From Ferruginibacter sp. (GTDB lineage: Bacteria; Bacteroidota; Bacteroidia; Chitinophagales; Chitinophagaceae), in contig JAURKN010000039.1 of the NCBI GenBank assembly GCA_030831725.1, positions 1-18,527 of the forward strand: a DNA stretch of 18,527 bases, in the 5' to 3' direction. The stretch's first letter is position 1. Each line of letters starts with the position of its first letter. This document shows positions 1 through 8,055 of the stretch, piece by piece. Under the pieces are notes generated by a model. The model was not told where the DNA came from and searched no databases. It saw only the letters and a program-made list of their open reading frames with translations. Both the position numbers and the translations under genes were made by a program.

Positions 1-1833
1 ATCATTTCCGCTGCCGCATTGTTGAATGCGTTGGAAATCCAAAAAAAGAAAATCGATAAGGTTCATTTCGTGATCAACGGTGCGGGTGCCGCTGCCATGG
101 CCTGCATCAGATTATACGAATCACTTGGTGCAAGGCCTGACCATTTCACTTTGTTTGACAAAGATGGTGTGCTACATAAAGGAAGAAAAGATGTGGAAGA
201 TTTCAAGCAGAAATTCTGTGTGGATGAAAAGTTGAAAGACCTGAATTTGGCTAAAGCCATGAAAGATGCCGACGTCTTCGTAGGTCTCAGCGTTGGCAAT
301 GTGGTCACCCAAGACATGATTCGCTCCATGGCAAAAAATCCGATTGTTTTCGCCATGGCCAATCCGGATCCCGAAATCACATATGAACTGGCAACAAGCT
401 GCCGAAAAGACCTGATCATGGCCACAGGCAGAAGCGATTATCCTAACCAAGTAAACAACGTTTTGGGATTCCCATACATTTTCCGCGGCGCTCTAGATGT
501 AAGAGCCAAGCAGATCAATGAAGCCATGAAACTGGCTGCTGTGAAAGCGCTTGCCGAGATTGCCAAATCTCCTGTACCCGATATTGTGAATCTGGCTTAC
601 AATGAAAAGACAATTGCGTTTGGGCCTACATACATCATCCCAAAACCATTCGACCCTCGCCTTTTGGCAACGGTTGCCCCCGCTGTAGCGAAGGCGGCTA
701 TGGAAAGCGGTGTGGCAAGAATTCAAATCACCGATTTTGACGCTTATGCGATCGAACTCAATAAAAGACTGGGACTCGACAATCAACTTAGCCGAATTCT
801 AAGCAACAAGGCTAAAAGCAATCCGAAAAGAATTGTTTTTGCTGATGCTGAGAATGCCAAAATTCTGAAAGCCGCTCAGATGGTCGTGGAGGAAGGTATA
901 GGATACCCTATTCTACTTGGTAATGAAAAAAAGATTCGCGAAATCGCAGACGCTAATTCCATTGACCTTGATGATATGCCCATCATCAATCCTCAGGATG
1001 ATGAACATGAGGAAATCAGAAAAGAATTCGGCGAAGTGTTTTTTCAAAAGAGAAACCGAAAAGGTGTCAATCATTACGAGGCCATCAAAGCTATGCGCGA
1101 CAGAACGCATTTCGGTTGCATGATGCTTGAAACAGGCGAAGCCGATTGTCTGATCAGCGGCTTGTCTAAAAATTATCCTGAAACGATTAGACCAGCACTG
1201 CAAATCATAGGCACAGATACCGGCGTGAAGAAAATTGCAGGTATGTATCTTTTATTCACAAAGAGAGGCCCGATTTTTTTGGCAGATACCACCGTAAATT
1301 TCACACCAACCGCCGAAGAACTTGCGGAAATCACCATGCTCGTGGCGAAAGAGGTTCGTCAGTTCAACATCACACCAAGAGTCGCCATGCTTTCCTATTC
1401 GAATTTCGGAAGCAATAATGCTCCTGAAGCAGTCATGGTTCGTAAAGCCAGAGAAATCATCAAAACCATGAGCCCTAATCTCGTTTGCGATGGTGAGTTA
1501 CAGGGTATTTTGGCTTTCAATAAAGAATTGTTGAAAGAAAATTATCCTTTTACCGAACTGGTGAATGGGGATGTGAATGTTTTGATTTTCCCTAACCTTG
1601 CCGCCGGAAATATCGCACACAACCTTTTGCAGGAGATTGGCGGAGCAGATAGCATTGGTCCAATATTGCTTGGGTTGAAAAAACCGGTGCACGTATTGCA
1701 ACTCGGCAGTTCGGTTCGTTCCATATACAACATGGTTGTCATAGCCGTTGTGGATGCCCAAGCCAAGAGCAAAGCAAATGTGCAGGAAGTGGTAAAGAAA
1801 AGCCGATGGTGGAAAAGAAAACCCAAAGACTAA
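1..1833 (+). CDS. maeB: NADP-dependent malic enzyme with phosphotransacetylase-like domain (5' truncated)
   Basis: Malic enzyme oxidatively decarboxylates malate to pyruvate, producing NAD(P)H in the cytosol. The frame is open from base 1, so the start lies upstream. 610 codons are present, and MaeB fusions are usually about 750-760 residues, so roughly 150 N-terminal residues with the first part of the catalytic domain are missing. The NAD(P)-binding Rossmann domain is visible, with the INGAGAAAMACI glycine-rich motif near window codon 26 and FAMANPDPE, ATGRSDYPNQVNN and LGFPYIFRGALDVRA further on. From about codon 265 a phosphate acetyl/butyryltransferase-like domain follows (KRIVFADAEN, GYPILLG, LICDGELQ-like and FPNLAAGNIAHN motifs). 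In characterised MaeB proteins this domain is generally regulatory, sensing acetyl-CoA, rather than a working transacetylase. The mlaE-like gene starts 15 bp downstream, so the two are probably cotranscribed. Identity is clear; preference for NADP over NAD is inferred from the family. Confidence 0.95.
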   Translation: MISAAALLNALEIQKKKIDKVHFVINGAGAAAMACIRLYESLGARPDHFTLFDKDGVLHKGRKDVEDFKQKFCVDEKLKDLNLAKAMKDADVFVGLSVGNVVTQDMIRSMAKNPIVFAMANPDPEITYELATSCRKDLIMATGRSDYPNQVNNVLGFPYIFRGALDVRAKQINEAMKLAAVKALAEIAKSPVPDIVNLAYNEKTIAFGPTYIIPKPFDPRLLATVAPAVAKAAMESGVARIQITDFDAYAIELNKRLGLDNQLSRILSNKAKSNPKRIVFADAENAKILKAAQMVVEEGIGYPILLGNEKKIREIADANSIDLDDMPIINPQDDEHEEIRKEFGEVFFQKRNRKGVNHYEAIKAMRDRTHFGCMMLETGEADCLISGLSKNYPETIRPALQIIGTDTGVKKIAGMYLLFTKRGPIFLADTTVNFTPTAEELAEITMLVAKEVRQFNITPRVAMLSYSNFGSNNAPEAVMVRKAREIIKTMSPNLVCDGELQGILAFNKELLKENYPFTELVNGDVNVLIFPNLAAGNIAHNLLQEIGGADSIGPILLGLKKPVHVLQLGSSVRSIYNMVVIAVVDAQAKSKANVQEVVKKSRWWKRKPKD

Positions 1834-1848
1834 TCATTAATCAAACGA

Positions 1849-2586
1849 ATGAAATTTTTCTCACACTTCGGAAAATACTTGCTCATGCTCAAGGGCATGT
1901 TGAGCAAACCCGAAAACCCAAAACTGTATTGGAAGGAATATATGCACCAATGCTCAGAAATCGGTATAGGTTCTCTGGGTATTGTGATGATCATCTCTGT
2001 ATTTATGGGAGCCGTTAGTGCCGTGCAAACCGCATATCAAATAAGCAACCCGCTGATAAACAAAATCATTATCGCACAAATTGTAAGAGATACTGTGATC
2101 CTCGAATTCTCTCCTACCCTAATTTGTGTTGTACTTGCCGGTGTTGTTGGAAGTAAAATTTCCAGTGAACTCGGAAACATGCGCGTCAGCGAACAAATCG
2201 ATGCCCTTGAAATTATGGGAATCAATACAAAAACGTACCTCGTTCTTCCAAAAATCGCTGCTGCCATAACAACCATTCCAATGCTTGTTATCGTGTCTAT
2301 GTTCTTAGGTGTTTATGGCGGACGGCTCACCGCTTCTTTGTCTGGTGTTCTTTCTGCAGACACCTACGATAAAGGTCTGATGGAACAGTTTATTCCTTAC
2401 AACGTTTTTTTCGCAATGATGAAAGCATACACGTTCGCCTTTCTCCTCAGTTCCATCCCTGCATACTTTGGCTATTATGTTAATGGTGGTTCTTTGGAAA
2501 TTGGAAGAAGCAGCACCAAATCTGTTGTAATCACTTGCATCGTGATTCTTTTTGCAGATTACATCCTTGCTGCGTTATTGCTGTGA
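1849..2586 (+). CDS. MlaE/YrbE-family lipid ABC transporter permease
   Basis: Inner-membrane permease of the MlaE family (245 aa, a normal length). In Gram-negative bacteria these work with an MlaF ATPase and an MCE-domain protein (MlaD) to move phospholipids between inner and outer membranes. The family signature is clear: SEQIDALEIMGI at residues 114-125 followed by LVLPK (131-135), then hydrophobic segments at about 137-157, 185-205 and 225-245. An earlier hydrophobic stretch lies near 40-60. The ATG at 1849 is the first in frame after the maeB stop, and the N-terminus (KFFSHFGKYLLMLKGM) looks like Bacteroidota homologues as I recall them. The ATPase gene follows after 13 bp. No MCE-domain gene follows, so that partner must be encoded elsewhere. 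I leave the symbol empty because Bacteroidota carry several MlaE-type paralogues. Confidence 0.9.
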   Translation: MKFFSHFGKYLLMLKGMLSKPENPKLYWKEYMHQCSEIGIGSLGIVMIISVFMGAVSAVQTAYQISNPLINKIIIAQIVRDTVILEFSPTLICVVLAGVVGSKISSELGNMRVSEQIDALEIMGINTKTYLVLPKIAAAITTIPMLVIVSMFLGVYGGRLTASLSGVLSADTYDKGLMEQFIPYNVFFAMMKAYTFAFLLSSIPAYFGYYVNGGSLEIGRSSTKSVVITCIVILFADYILAALLL

Positions 2587-2599
2587 CAAAAAAAATATC

Positions 2600-3367
2600 A
2601 TGATCGAATTTCGCAACATAAAGAAAAATTTTGGAGACAAACTGGTTTTGAATGACGTCAGCCATGTCATGGAGAATGGCAAGGCCAATCTGATTATCGG
2701 AACCAGTGGAAGTGGGAAAACCGTTCTGCAAAAATGCCTTGTCGGACTCTTTGAGCCAGATGCCGGTGAAATCATTTACGATGGTATGAGCTTTACTCAT
2801 ATGGATGAGGATCACAGAAAAATGTTGCGTCAACAAATTGGGATGCTTTTTCAGGGGTCAGCTCTTTTCGACAGCATGACAGTAGAGGAAAATGTAAGAT
2901 TCCCATTAGACATGTTCACCAAAGACAAGAATCTGGTAAAATTGAAGCGGGTGAATGAAGTATTGGAACGTGTAAACCTGAGTGGGAGCAATAAAAAATA
3001 TCCATCTGAAATCAGTGGTGGTATGAAAAAAAGAGTCGGTATTGCCAGAGCCATAGTACTCAATCCGAAATACCTGTTTTGCGACGAGCCCAATTCAGGA
3101 CTTGATCCTCAAACCTCAGGCCTGATCGACAAATTGATCTATGAAATCACCAAAGATTACAATATGACTACCATCATCAACACGCACGATATGAACAGCG
3201 TGATGGAGATCGGTGACAATATCCTGTACTTGAAAGATGGTAAAAAAGAATGGACTGGCACCAAAAACGACATCATCTATTCAGATAATAAAAACCTCAA
3301 TCAATTCATTTTCGCATCGGAATTTTTGCAGGATGCCAAGCAAATGCGGATGATGGAAAAGAAATAA
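2600..3367 (+). CDS. MlaF-family ABC transporter ATP-binding protein
   Basis: Cytosolic ATPase (255 aa) expected to pair with the MlaE-like permease just upstream and power lipid transport. Walker A is GTSGSGKT at residues 34-41, the Q-loop region reads QQIGMLFQGSALFDSMTV, the ABC signature is SGGMKKRVGIARA, Walker B is YLFCDEPNSGLDP and the H-loop is INTHDM. The SGGM(K/R)(K/R)R form of the signature and the ALFDS motif after the Q-loop are typical of MlaF rather than of general importers. The frame is open further upstream to 2552, but that extension overlaps the permease gene and is not family-like. The ATG at 2600, giving MIEFRNIKKNFG, fits ABC N-termini and leaves a 13-bp spacer. Substrate specificity is inferred from the family only. 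Confidence 0.9.
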   Translation: MIEFRNIKKNFGDKLVLNDVSHVMENGKANLIIGTSGSGKTVLQKCLVGLFEPDAGEIIYDGMSFTHMDEDHRKMLRQQIGMLFQGSALFDSMTVEENVRFPLDMFTKDKNLVKLKRVNEVLERVNLSGSNKKYPSEISGGMKKRVGIARAIVLNPKYLFCDEPNSGLDPQTSGLIDKLIYEITKDYNMTTIINTHDMNSVMEIGDNILYLKDGKKEWTGTKNDIIYSDNKNLNQFIFASEFLQDAKQMRMMEKK

Positions 3368-3394
3368 TCCTTTCCAAGTCGCTACATCTATCGC

Positions 3395-3430
3395 GAGAAC
3401 CCTTTTTGGGTATTCATTCTCCCGTTTTTT
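3395..3430 (+). terminator. Possible weak terminator after the maeB-mlaEF-like operon
   Basis: An imperfect hairpin is visible: GAGAACCC (3395-3402) can pair with GGG (3408-3410) and TTCTC (3417-3421), leaving a 6-base bulge. It is followed by CCG and a run of six T (3425-3430). It sits 28 bases after the ATPase stop, in the right place to end the transcript. The bulge makes it uncertain. Confidence 0.3.
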
Positions 3431-3469
3431 ACTATTTCATGTGGATGTTCCTAGTTTCAAATGGGTATG

Positions 3470-3497
3470 TTTCTAACGTCACAATCCCTTATCTTTG
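3470..3497 (+). promoter_or_regulatory. sucD promoter, Bacteroidota TAnnTTTG type
   Basis: TATCTTTG at 3490-3497 matches the Bacteroidota -7 consensus TAnnTTTG, recognised by their unusual primary sigma factor. A weak upstream element TTTC lies at 3470-3473 with a 16-base gap; no proper TTG is seen at the ideal spacing. The box ends 34 bases before the sucD ATG, so the implied leader is about 25-30 bases. The rest of the 164-bp gap (3368-3531) shows only the possible terminator at 3395-3430. Confidence 0.6.
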
Positions 3498-3531
3498 CGA
3501 AAATTTTTACACCATTTAAACTTCGACGAAA

Positions 3532-4407
3532 ATGTCAGTTTTAGTCAATAAAGATTCAAAAGTCATTGTTCAGGGTTTCACCGGAACAGAAGGTACATTC
3601 CATGCCACACAAATGATCGAATATGGTACCAATGTGGTTGGAGGTGTAACTCCAGGTAAAGGAGGATCAACGCATTTGGACCGCCCGGTATTCAATACCG
3701 TTGCTGATGCGGTAAAAACGGCAGGCGCCAATGTGAGCATCATCTTTGTTCCACCTGCATTTGCTGCTGATGCCATCATGGAAGCCGCGGAAGCTGGAAT
3801 AGCCCTTATCGTTTGTATTACTGAGGGTATTCCCGTGAAAGACATGGTTTCTGTCAAGCATTATTTGCAAGGCAAAAACACAAGACTCATCGGACCAAAT
3901 TGTCCTGGTGTGATCACAGCCGAAGAGTGTAAAGTGGGTATCATGCCCGGATTCATATTCAAAAAAGGAAGAATCGGTATCGTATCCAAATCAGGAACGC
4001 TTACCTATGAAGCCGCTGATCAGGTAGCTAAAGCTGGACTGGGTATTTCAACAGCCATTGGAATCGGTGGTGATCCAATCATCGGAACGACCACCAAAGA
4101 AGCAGTTGAACTGCTGATGCATGACGACGAAACGGATGCTATCGTAATGATTGGCGAGATCGGCGGAGGCATGGAAGCTGAAGCGGCACGTTATATCGCC
4201 TCAACTGGCAATAAAAAGCCCGTTGTCGGATTCATAGCCGGACAAACCGCTCCTCCCGGAAGACGTATGGGACATGCTGGAGCGATTGTCGGAGGTGCCG
4301 ATGATACTGCAGCTGCAAAAATGAAAATCATGGCTGAATGTGGCATACATGTGGTGGCTAGCCCTGCCGATATTGGAAAAACAATGTCTGAAGCCCTGAA
4401 AAAATAA
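3532..4407 (+). CDS. sucD: Succinyl-CoA ligase (ADP/GDP-forming) subunit alpha
   Basis: Alpha subunit of succinyl-CoA synthetase, a TCA-cycle enzyme that interconverts succinyl-CoA and succinate with formation of ATP or GTP. The 291-aa length is normal. The CoA-binding N-terminal domain shows QGFTGTEGTFHATQMIEYG and VGGVTPGKGG (about residues 14-45). The middle has GPNCPGVI (121-128) and SKSGTLTYE (152-160), and GEIGGGMEAEAA lies at 208-219. The phosphorylated catalytic His is H248 in GRRMGHAGAIVGG. The ATG at 3532 is well placed behind a TAnnTTTG promoter. The partner sucC is not adjacent, so it is encoded elsewhere. A strong terminator follows 21 bases after the stop, suggesting a monocistronic transcript. 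Confidence 0.97.
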   Translation: MSVLVNKDSKVIVQGFTGTEGTFHATQMIEYGTNVVGGVTPGKGGSTHLDRPVFNTVADAVKTAGANVSIIFVPPAFAADAIMEAAEAGIALIVCITEGIPVKDMVSVKHYLQGKNTRLIGPNCPGVITAEECKVGIMPGFIFKKGRIGIVSKSGTLTYEAADQVAKAGLGISTAIGIGGDPIIGTTTKEAVELLMHDDETDAIVMIGEIGGGMEAEAARYIASTGNKKPVVGFIAGQTAPPGRRMGHAGAIVGGADDTAAAKMKIMAECGIHVVASPADIGKTMSEALKK

Positions 4408-4428
4408 AATTTCAGAAATACCATTTTG

Positions 4429-4457
4429 AAAACCTGTTCCAAAAGAACAGGTTTTTT
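4429..4457 (+). terminator. Strong rho-independent terminator of sucD
   Basis: Nine-base perfect stem AACCTGTTC (4431-4439) with GAACAGGTT (4445-4453), loop CAAAA, followed by a T-run (4452-4457). Two flanking A/T pairs can extend the stem. It ends the sucD transcript and shows that an in-frame TTG at 4426, just upstream of the hairpin, is not a credible start for the next gene. Confidence 0.9.
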
Positions 4458-4491
4458 CATAAGTCGACACTTTATCAATAATTTCGCTGTT

Positions 4492-4890
4492 ATGGGCCCA
4501 TCTGAGAAATACGTCATACCCCTCAAATACAGAAAAATGGAAAACATGCATATTGTTTTCTGGTTGTTCAAAGATGTGGCCTGGTGTATGATATGGAAAC
4601 CGCTGGGCATCATCATGATTGTTCCAACTTTGTTCATTTCGATCATGATCGCATGGAGAACCAGAAAATTCGTCAGCGAACTTTGTCATAACCTCGCCAT
4701 CACCGCCTGGATTACGGCAAACAGCTATTGGATGGTAAGTGAATTTGCAGGATTTGACACCTTGAGACTTTTCAATGATTACACTTACAAACACCTAGCA
4801 CTGATTCCTTTCTCCATCGGAATCCTGATGCTTGCCTATTATTATATCCTCTGGAAACCAAGGCACAAAGATCAACCCGAGACAATGTAA
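4492..4890 (+). CDS. Small conserved integral membrane protein, function unknown
   Basis: A 132-aa protein I cannot assign to a named family. It is rich in Trp, Ile and Met. Residues 20-35 (HIVFWLFKDVAWCMIW) are amphipathic to hydrophobic. Likely membrane segments are about 38-55 (GIIMIVPTLFIS), 67-84 (NLAITAWITANSYWMVSEF) and 101-121 (ALIPFSIGILMLAYYYIL), and the tail is charged (KPRHKDQPE). It resembles short hypothetical membrane proteins I associate with Bacteroidota, but that is memory, not a search. The start is uncertain. I chose the ATG at 4492 because it lies after the sucD terminator; the ATG at 4537 (MENMHIVFW) would give 117 aa. A TAATTTCG sequence at 4479-4486 is a one-mismatch -7 box; if used, it would favour the 4537 start. 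The gene stands alone between sucD and aspS. Confidence 0.7.
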   Translation: MGPSEKYVIPLKYRKMENMHIVFWLFKDVAWCMIWKPLGIIMIVPTLFISIMIAWRTRKFVSELCHNLAITAWITANSYWMVSEFAGFDTLRLFNDYTYKHLALIPFSIGILMLAYYYILWKPRHKDQPETM

Positions 4891-4913
4891 GGAAACAAAA
4901 GTGACACTTGGCT

Positions 4914-4921
4914 TATCTTTG
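4914..4921 (+). promoter_or_regulatory. aspS promoter -7 box (TATCTTTG)
   Basis: TATCTTTG exactly matches the Bacteroidota TAnnTTTG -7 element and is followed by C, as upstream of sucD. It ends 38 bases before the aspS ATG in the 69-bp gap after the small membrane protein gene. I see no clear -33 TTG at the usual spacing. It probably drives aspS, rarA and the acetyltransferase gene together. Confidence 0.55.
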
Positions 4922-4959
4922 CAACCGGAATAAATACAAATCAATTATCTATCTAGAAT

Positions 4960-6789
4960 ATGTTCAGAACACATACTTGCGGAGAACTTAGAATCGAAGA
5001 CAAAGGAAATAAAACAACCCTATCCGGATGGGTGCAAACGATTCGTAAATTCGGGAGCATCACGTTTGTAGACCTAAGAGACCGGTATGGCATGACCCAG
5101 CTGTTGTTTTCTGAAGAACTCAATACCATACTTGAGCAAAATCCATTGGGAAGAGAGTTTGTAATTCAGGCTACCGGTACAGTCAATGAAAGAAGCAATA
5201 AGAATCCACAATTGCCGACCGGTGATATTGAAATACTCGTAACTGAATTTACAATCCTGAACAAATCAATCACGCCTCCATTCACCATTCAGGATGATAC
5301 CGACGGAGGAGATGACCTGAGAATGAAGTATCGCTTTTTGGATTTGCGCAGACAAGCTGTTCGCCAAAATCTCGAGCTTCGATACGCTGTTGGTAGAGCC
5401 ACGCGCAACTACCTGCATGACCAACAATTCCTGGACATTGAAACCCCGTTTCTGATAAAATCCACCCCGGAAGGAGCGAGAGACTTTGTTGTGCCCAGCA
5501 GAATGAACCCCGGACAGTTTTATGCCCTGCCTCAATCTCCGCAAACATTCAAGCAATTGCTGATGGTGAGCGGATACGACAGATACTATCAGATTGTAAA
5601 GTGCTTTCGTGACGAAGACCTCCGCGCAGACCGTCAGCCCGAATTCACCCAAATCGATTGCGAAATGGCATTTGTGGAACAGGAAGACATCTTGAATATG
5701 TTTGAAGGACTCATCCGACATATTTTCCGTGAAGTGAAAAAAATCGACTACACCGAAAAGATAGAAAGAATCACCTGGTCGGAAGCCATGTGGCAATATG
5801 GCAACGACAAACCCGATGCCAGATTCGAAATGAAATTGTGCAACCTGAAATTTCCTGCACATGTTTTCAACGACAAGAAAGACATCAGTCACCTCATATC
5901 AAACGTAGGTTTTAATGTTTTTGATGACGCGGAAACGGTTATTGCCATAGCATTCCCCGGATGCGCTGAATTCACCAGAAAACAATTGGACGAACTCACG
6001 GAATGGGTTAAACGTCCGCAAATCGGCATGAAAGGCATGGTCAACATCAAATGCAATGCCGACGGAAGTCTCAAGAGCAGTGTCGATAAATTTTATACGG
6101 AAGAAAAGCTGAAAGCCATCGCAGAAGCAACTCATGCAAAAGCGGGCGACCTTATTTTGATTCTTGCCGGAAATGAAGAAAAAACAAGAAAGGCTGCAAG
6201 CGAGCTCCGCCTGCACCTTGCACAACAATTGGGATTCAGAAAACCGGAAGAATTTAAATTATTATGGGTTCTCGACTTCCCGCTTTTTGAATATGCAGAA
6301 GAGGACAACAGATGGGTAGCCCGACACCACCCCTTTACGTCTCCTAAGCCTTCCGACATCCAAACCATGATCGACAACAATCCTGTGATCGAGCATGCGG
6401 CGGATTATCTCAAACATCCTTATGCCAGCATCAAAGCCAATGCATATGATATGGTTTTAAACGGCCATGAGATCGGAGGAGGCAGTATAAGAATCTACCA
6501 AAAAGAACTGCAACAAAAAATGTTCGCCGCTTTGGGTATGGACGAAGATGAGCAAAAACATAAATTCGGCTTTCTGCTCGGTGCTTTCGAATATGGCGCT
6601 CCGCCTCATGGTGGAATCGCCTTCGGATTCGACAGACTCTGTGCCTTATTGGGCGGTAGTGAAACCATCAGAGATTTCATCGCATTCCCGAAAAACAACA
6701 GCGGCAGAGACATCATGATCGATGCTCCTTCTACCATTGACGAAAAACAATTTACCGAGCTACAGATCAAACTTAACCTCAACGAATAA
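4960..6789 (+). CDS. aspS: Aspartate--tRNA ligase
   Basis: Class II aminoacyl-tRNA synthetase that charges tRNA-Asp in the cytosol. It is 609 aa, the usual size of the bacterial type. The N-terminal OB-fold anticodon-binding domain spans about residues 1-110 (GWVQTIRKFGSITFVDLRDR at 23-42). The catalytic core contains the flipping-loop region KSTPEGARDF (167-176), class II motif 2 in FRDEDLRADRQPEFTQID (216-233) and motif 3 near the C-terminus (GGIAFGFDRLCALL). A GAD insert occupies roughly 300-430, which marks the bacterial rather than archaeal/eukaryotic form. An in-frame TAG sits just before the ATG at 4960, which fixes the start. rarA follows after 6 bp. Whether the enzyme discriminates tRNA-Asp from tRNA-Asn cannot be settled by eye. 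Confidence 0.97.
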   Translation: MFRTHTCGELRIEDKGNKTTLSGWVQTIRKFGSITFVDLRDRYGMTQLLFSEELNTILEQNPLGREFVIQATGTVNERSNKNPQLPTGDIEILVTEFTILNKSITPPFTIQDDTDGGDDLRMKYRFLDLRRQAVRQNLELRYAVGRATRNYLHDQQFLDIETPFLIKSTPEGARDFVVPSRMNPGQFYALPQSPQTFKQLLMVSGYDRYYQIVKCFRDEDLRADRQPEFTQIDCEMAFVEQEDILNMFEGLIRHIFREVKKIDYTEKIERITWSEAMWQYGNDKPDARFEMKLCNLKFPAHVFNDKKDISHLISNVGFNVFDDAETVIAIAFPGCAEFTRKQLDELTEWVKRPQIGMKGMVNIKCNADGSLKSSVDKFYTEEKLKAIAEATHAKAGDLILILAGNEEKTRKAASELRLHLAQQLGFRKPEEFKLLWVLDFPLFEYAEEDNRWVARHHPFTSPKPSDIQTMIDNNPVIEHAADYLKHPYASIKANAYDMVLNGHEIGGGSIRIYQKELQQKMFAALGMDEDEQKHKFGFLLGAFEYGAPPHGGIAFGFDRLCALLGGSETIRDFIAFPKNNSGRDIMIDAPSTIDEKQFTELQIKLNLNE

Positions 6790-6795
6790 ACGAAG

Positions 6796-8055
6796 ATGGC
6801 ATTCCCTCCCCTGGCAGAACGAATGCGACCGGTTTCATTGGATGAACTTGTCGGACAGGAACACCTGACGGGAAAGGATAGTGTTTTGCAAAAAGCCATT
6901 TCGGCACAACGGATTCCTTCCATGATTTTGTGGGGACCTCCTGGTGTGGGTAAAACAACCATCGCCGGCATCATAGCCAATACACAAAGTCTGCCATTCC
7001 ATACATTAAGCGCTATTTCTTCCGGTGTAAAAGACATCAGGGAAGTGATAGAAACAGCCAAAAGCCAACCCGGCAGCATCCTTTTCATCGACGAGATCCA
7101 TCGCTTCAACAAATCTCAGCAAGACGCCTTGCTTGGTGCAGTGGAGAAAGGGATCATCACCCTGATTGGTGCCACAACAGAAAATCCATCTTTCGAAGTA
7201 AACAGCGCCTTGCTGAGCAGATGCCAGGTTTTCGTTTTGAAAGCGCTCGAAAATGAAGATCTCATCCAACTATTGCAAAATGCCATTGAAAAAGACGAAA
7301 TCATTTCTCACAAAAAAATCATTCTGAAAGAAACCGAGGCTTTGATACGCCTTTCAAGCGGAGATGCCAGAAAAACGTTGAACTTGCTGGAGCTTGTTAC
7401 CGACCAGGCTGTTGCAGGTCAGGAAATTACCGATGAATGGGTGATGAAAGTGGCGCAGCAAAGAACAGCGCTTTACGATAAAAAAGGAGAACAACACTAC
7501 GACATCATTTCCGCCTTCATCAAAAGCATGAGAGGCAGCGATCCGAATGCTGCCGTATATTGGTTGGCAAGAATGATAGAAGGAGGAGAATCACTCACTT
7601 TCATTGCTAGAAGGATGTTGATTTTTGCCAGCGAAGACATCGGAAATGCGAATCCCAATGCTTTGCTTATGGCCAATACCACTTTTCAGGCGGTTGATGT
7701 CATAGGTTATCCTGAAAGCAGAATCATACTTTCTCAATGTGCGATCTATCTCGCAACTTCCATAAAAAGCAATGCCTCCTACATGGCTATTGAGGACGCA
7801 TTGGAAGATGTGAAAAAATGGGGTGATTTACCGGTGCCACTGCACCTTCGAAACGCCCCTACCAAATTGATGAAAAACATGGATTATGGGAAGGATTACA
7901 AATATGCCCATCATTTCGAAAACAATTTCATCCTGCAAGACCATTTGCCTGAAAAACTGAATGGCAAAACATACTACTCACCTCAAAAAAATCCGCGTGA
8001 AGAAGAAGTTAGAAAATTTCTGAAAGAACGCTGGAAAGGAAAATATGGATACTGA
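6796..8055 (+). CDS. rarA: Replication-associated recombination protein A (RarA/MgsA-type AAA+ ATPase)
   Basis: AAA+ ATPase of the RarA/MgsA/WRNIP1 family, which acts at stalled replication forks and is related to clamp-loader subunits. Length is 419 aa, close to the usual 430-445. The N-terminus PLAERMRPVSLDELVGQEHL is diagnostic. Walker A is GPPGVGKT (47-54), Walker B is ILFIDEIHRFNKSQQDALL (95-113), the sensor 1 region is IGATTENPSFEVNSALLSRC (124-143) and includes the arginine-finger-like R142. RLSSGDARKTLNLLEL is the sensor 2 region, and the C-terminal helical domain includes KSMRGSDPNAAVYWLARM and ASEDIGNANP. The gene starts 6 bp after aspS and overlaps the acetyltransferase gene by 11 bp, so the three are probably cotranscribed. 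Confidence 0.96.
   Translation: MAFPPLAERMRPVSLDELVGQEHLTGKDSVLQKAISAQRIPSMILWGPPGVGKTTIAGIIANTQSLPFHTLSAISSGVKDIREVIETAKSQPGSILFIDEIHRFNKSQQDALLGAVEKGIITLIGATTENPSFEVNSALLSRCQVFVLKALENEDLIQLLQNAIEKDEIISHKKIILKETEALIRLSSGDARKTLNLLELVTDQAVAGQEITDEWVMKVAQQRTALYDKKGEQHYDIISAFIKSMRGSDPNAAVYWLARMIEGGESLTFIARRMLIFASEDIGNANPNALLMANTTFQAVDVIGYPESRIILSQCAIYLATSIKSNASYMAIEDALEDVKKWGDLPVPLHLRNAPTKLMKNMDYGKDYKYAHHFENNFILQDHLPEKLNGKTYYSPQKNPREEEVRKFLKERWKGKYGY

Noticed and set aside
4426..4491. An upstream extension of the small membrane protein to a TTG at 4426
   Set aside because: The extension would encode the sucD terminator hairpin itself, and its residues are unlike the rest of the protein.
4201..4794. 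A 197-codon antisense frame spanning the end of sucD and the small membrane protein gene
   Set aside because: It crosses the sucD terminator and two plus-strand genes; the translation is His/Ser-rich with no family features.
5266..5892. A 208-codon antisense frame within aspS
   Set aside because: The aspS coding strand carries class II synthetase motifs across this span, and the antisense product shows no domain, promoter or initiation signal.
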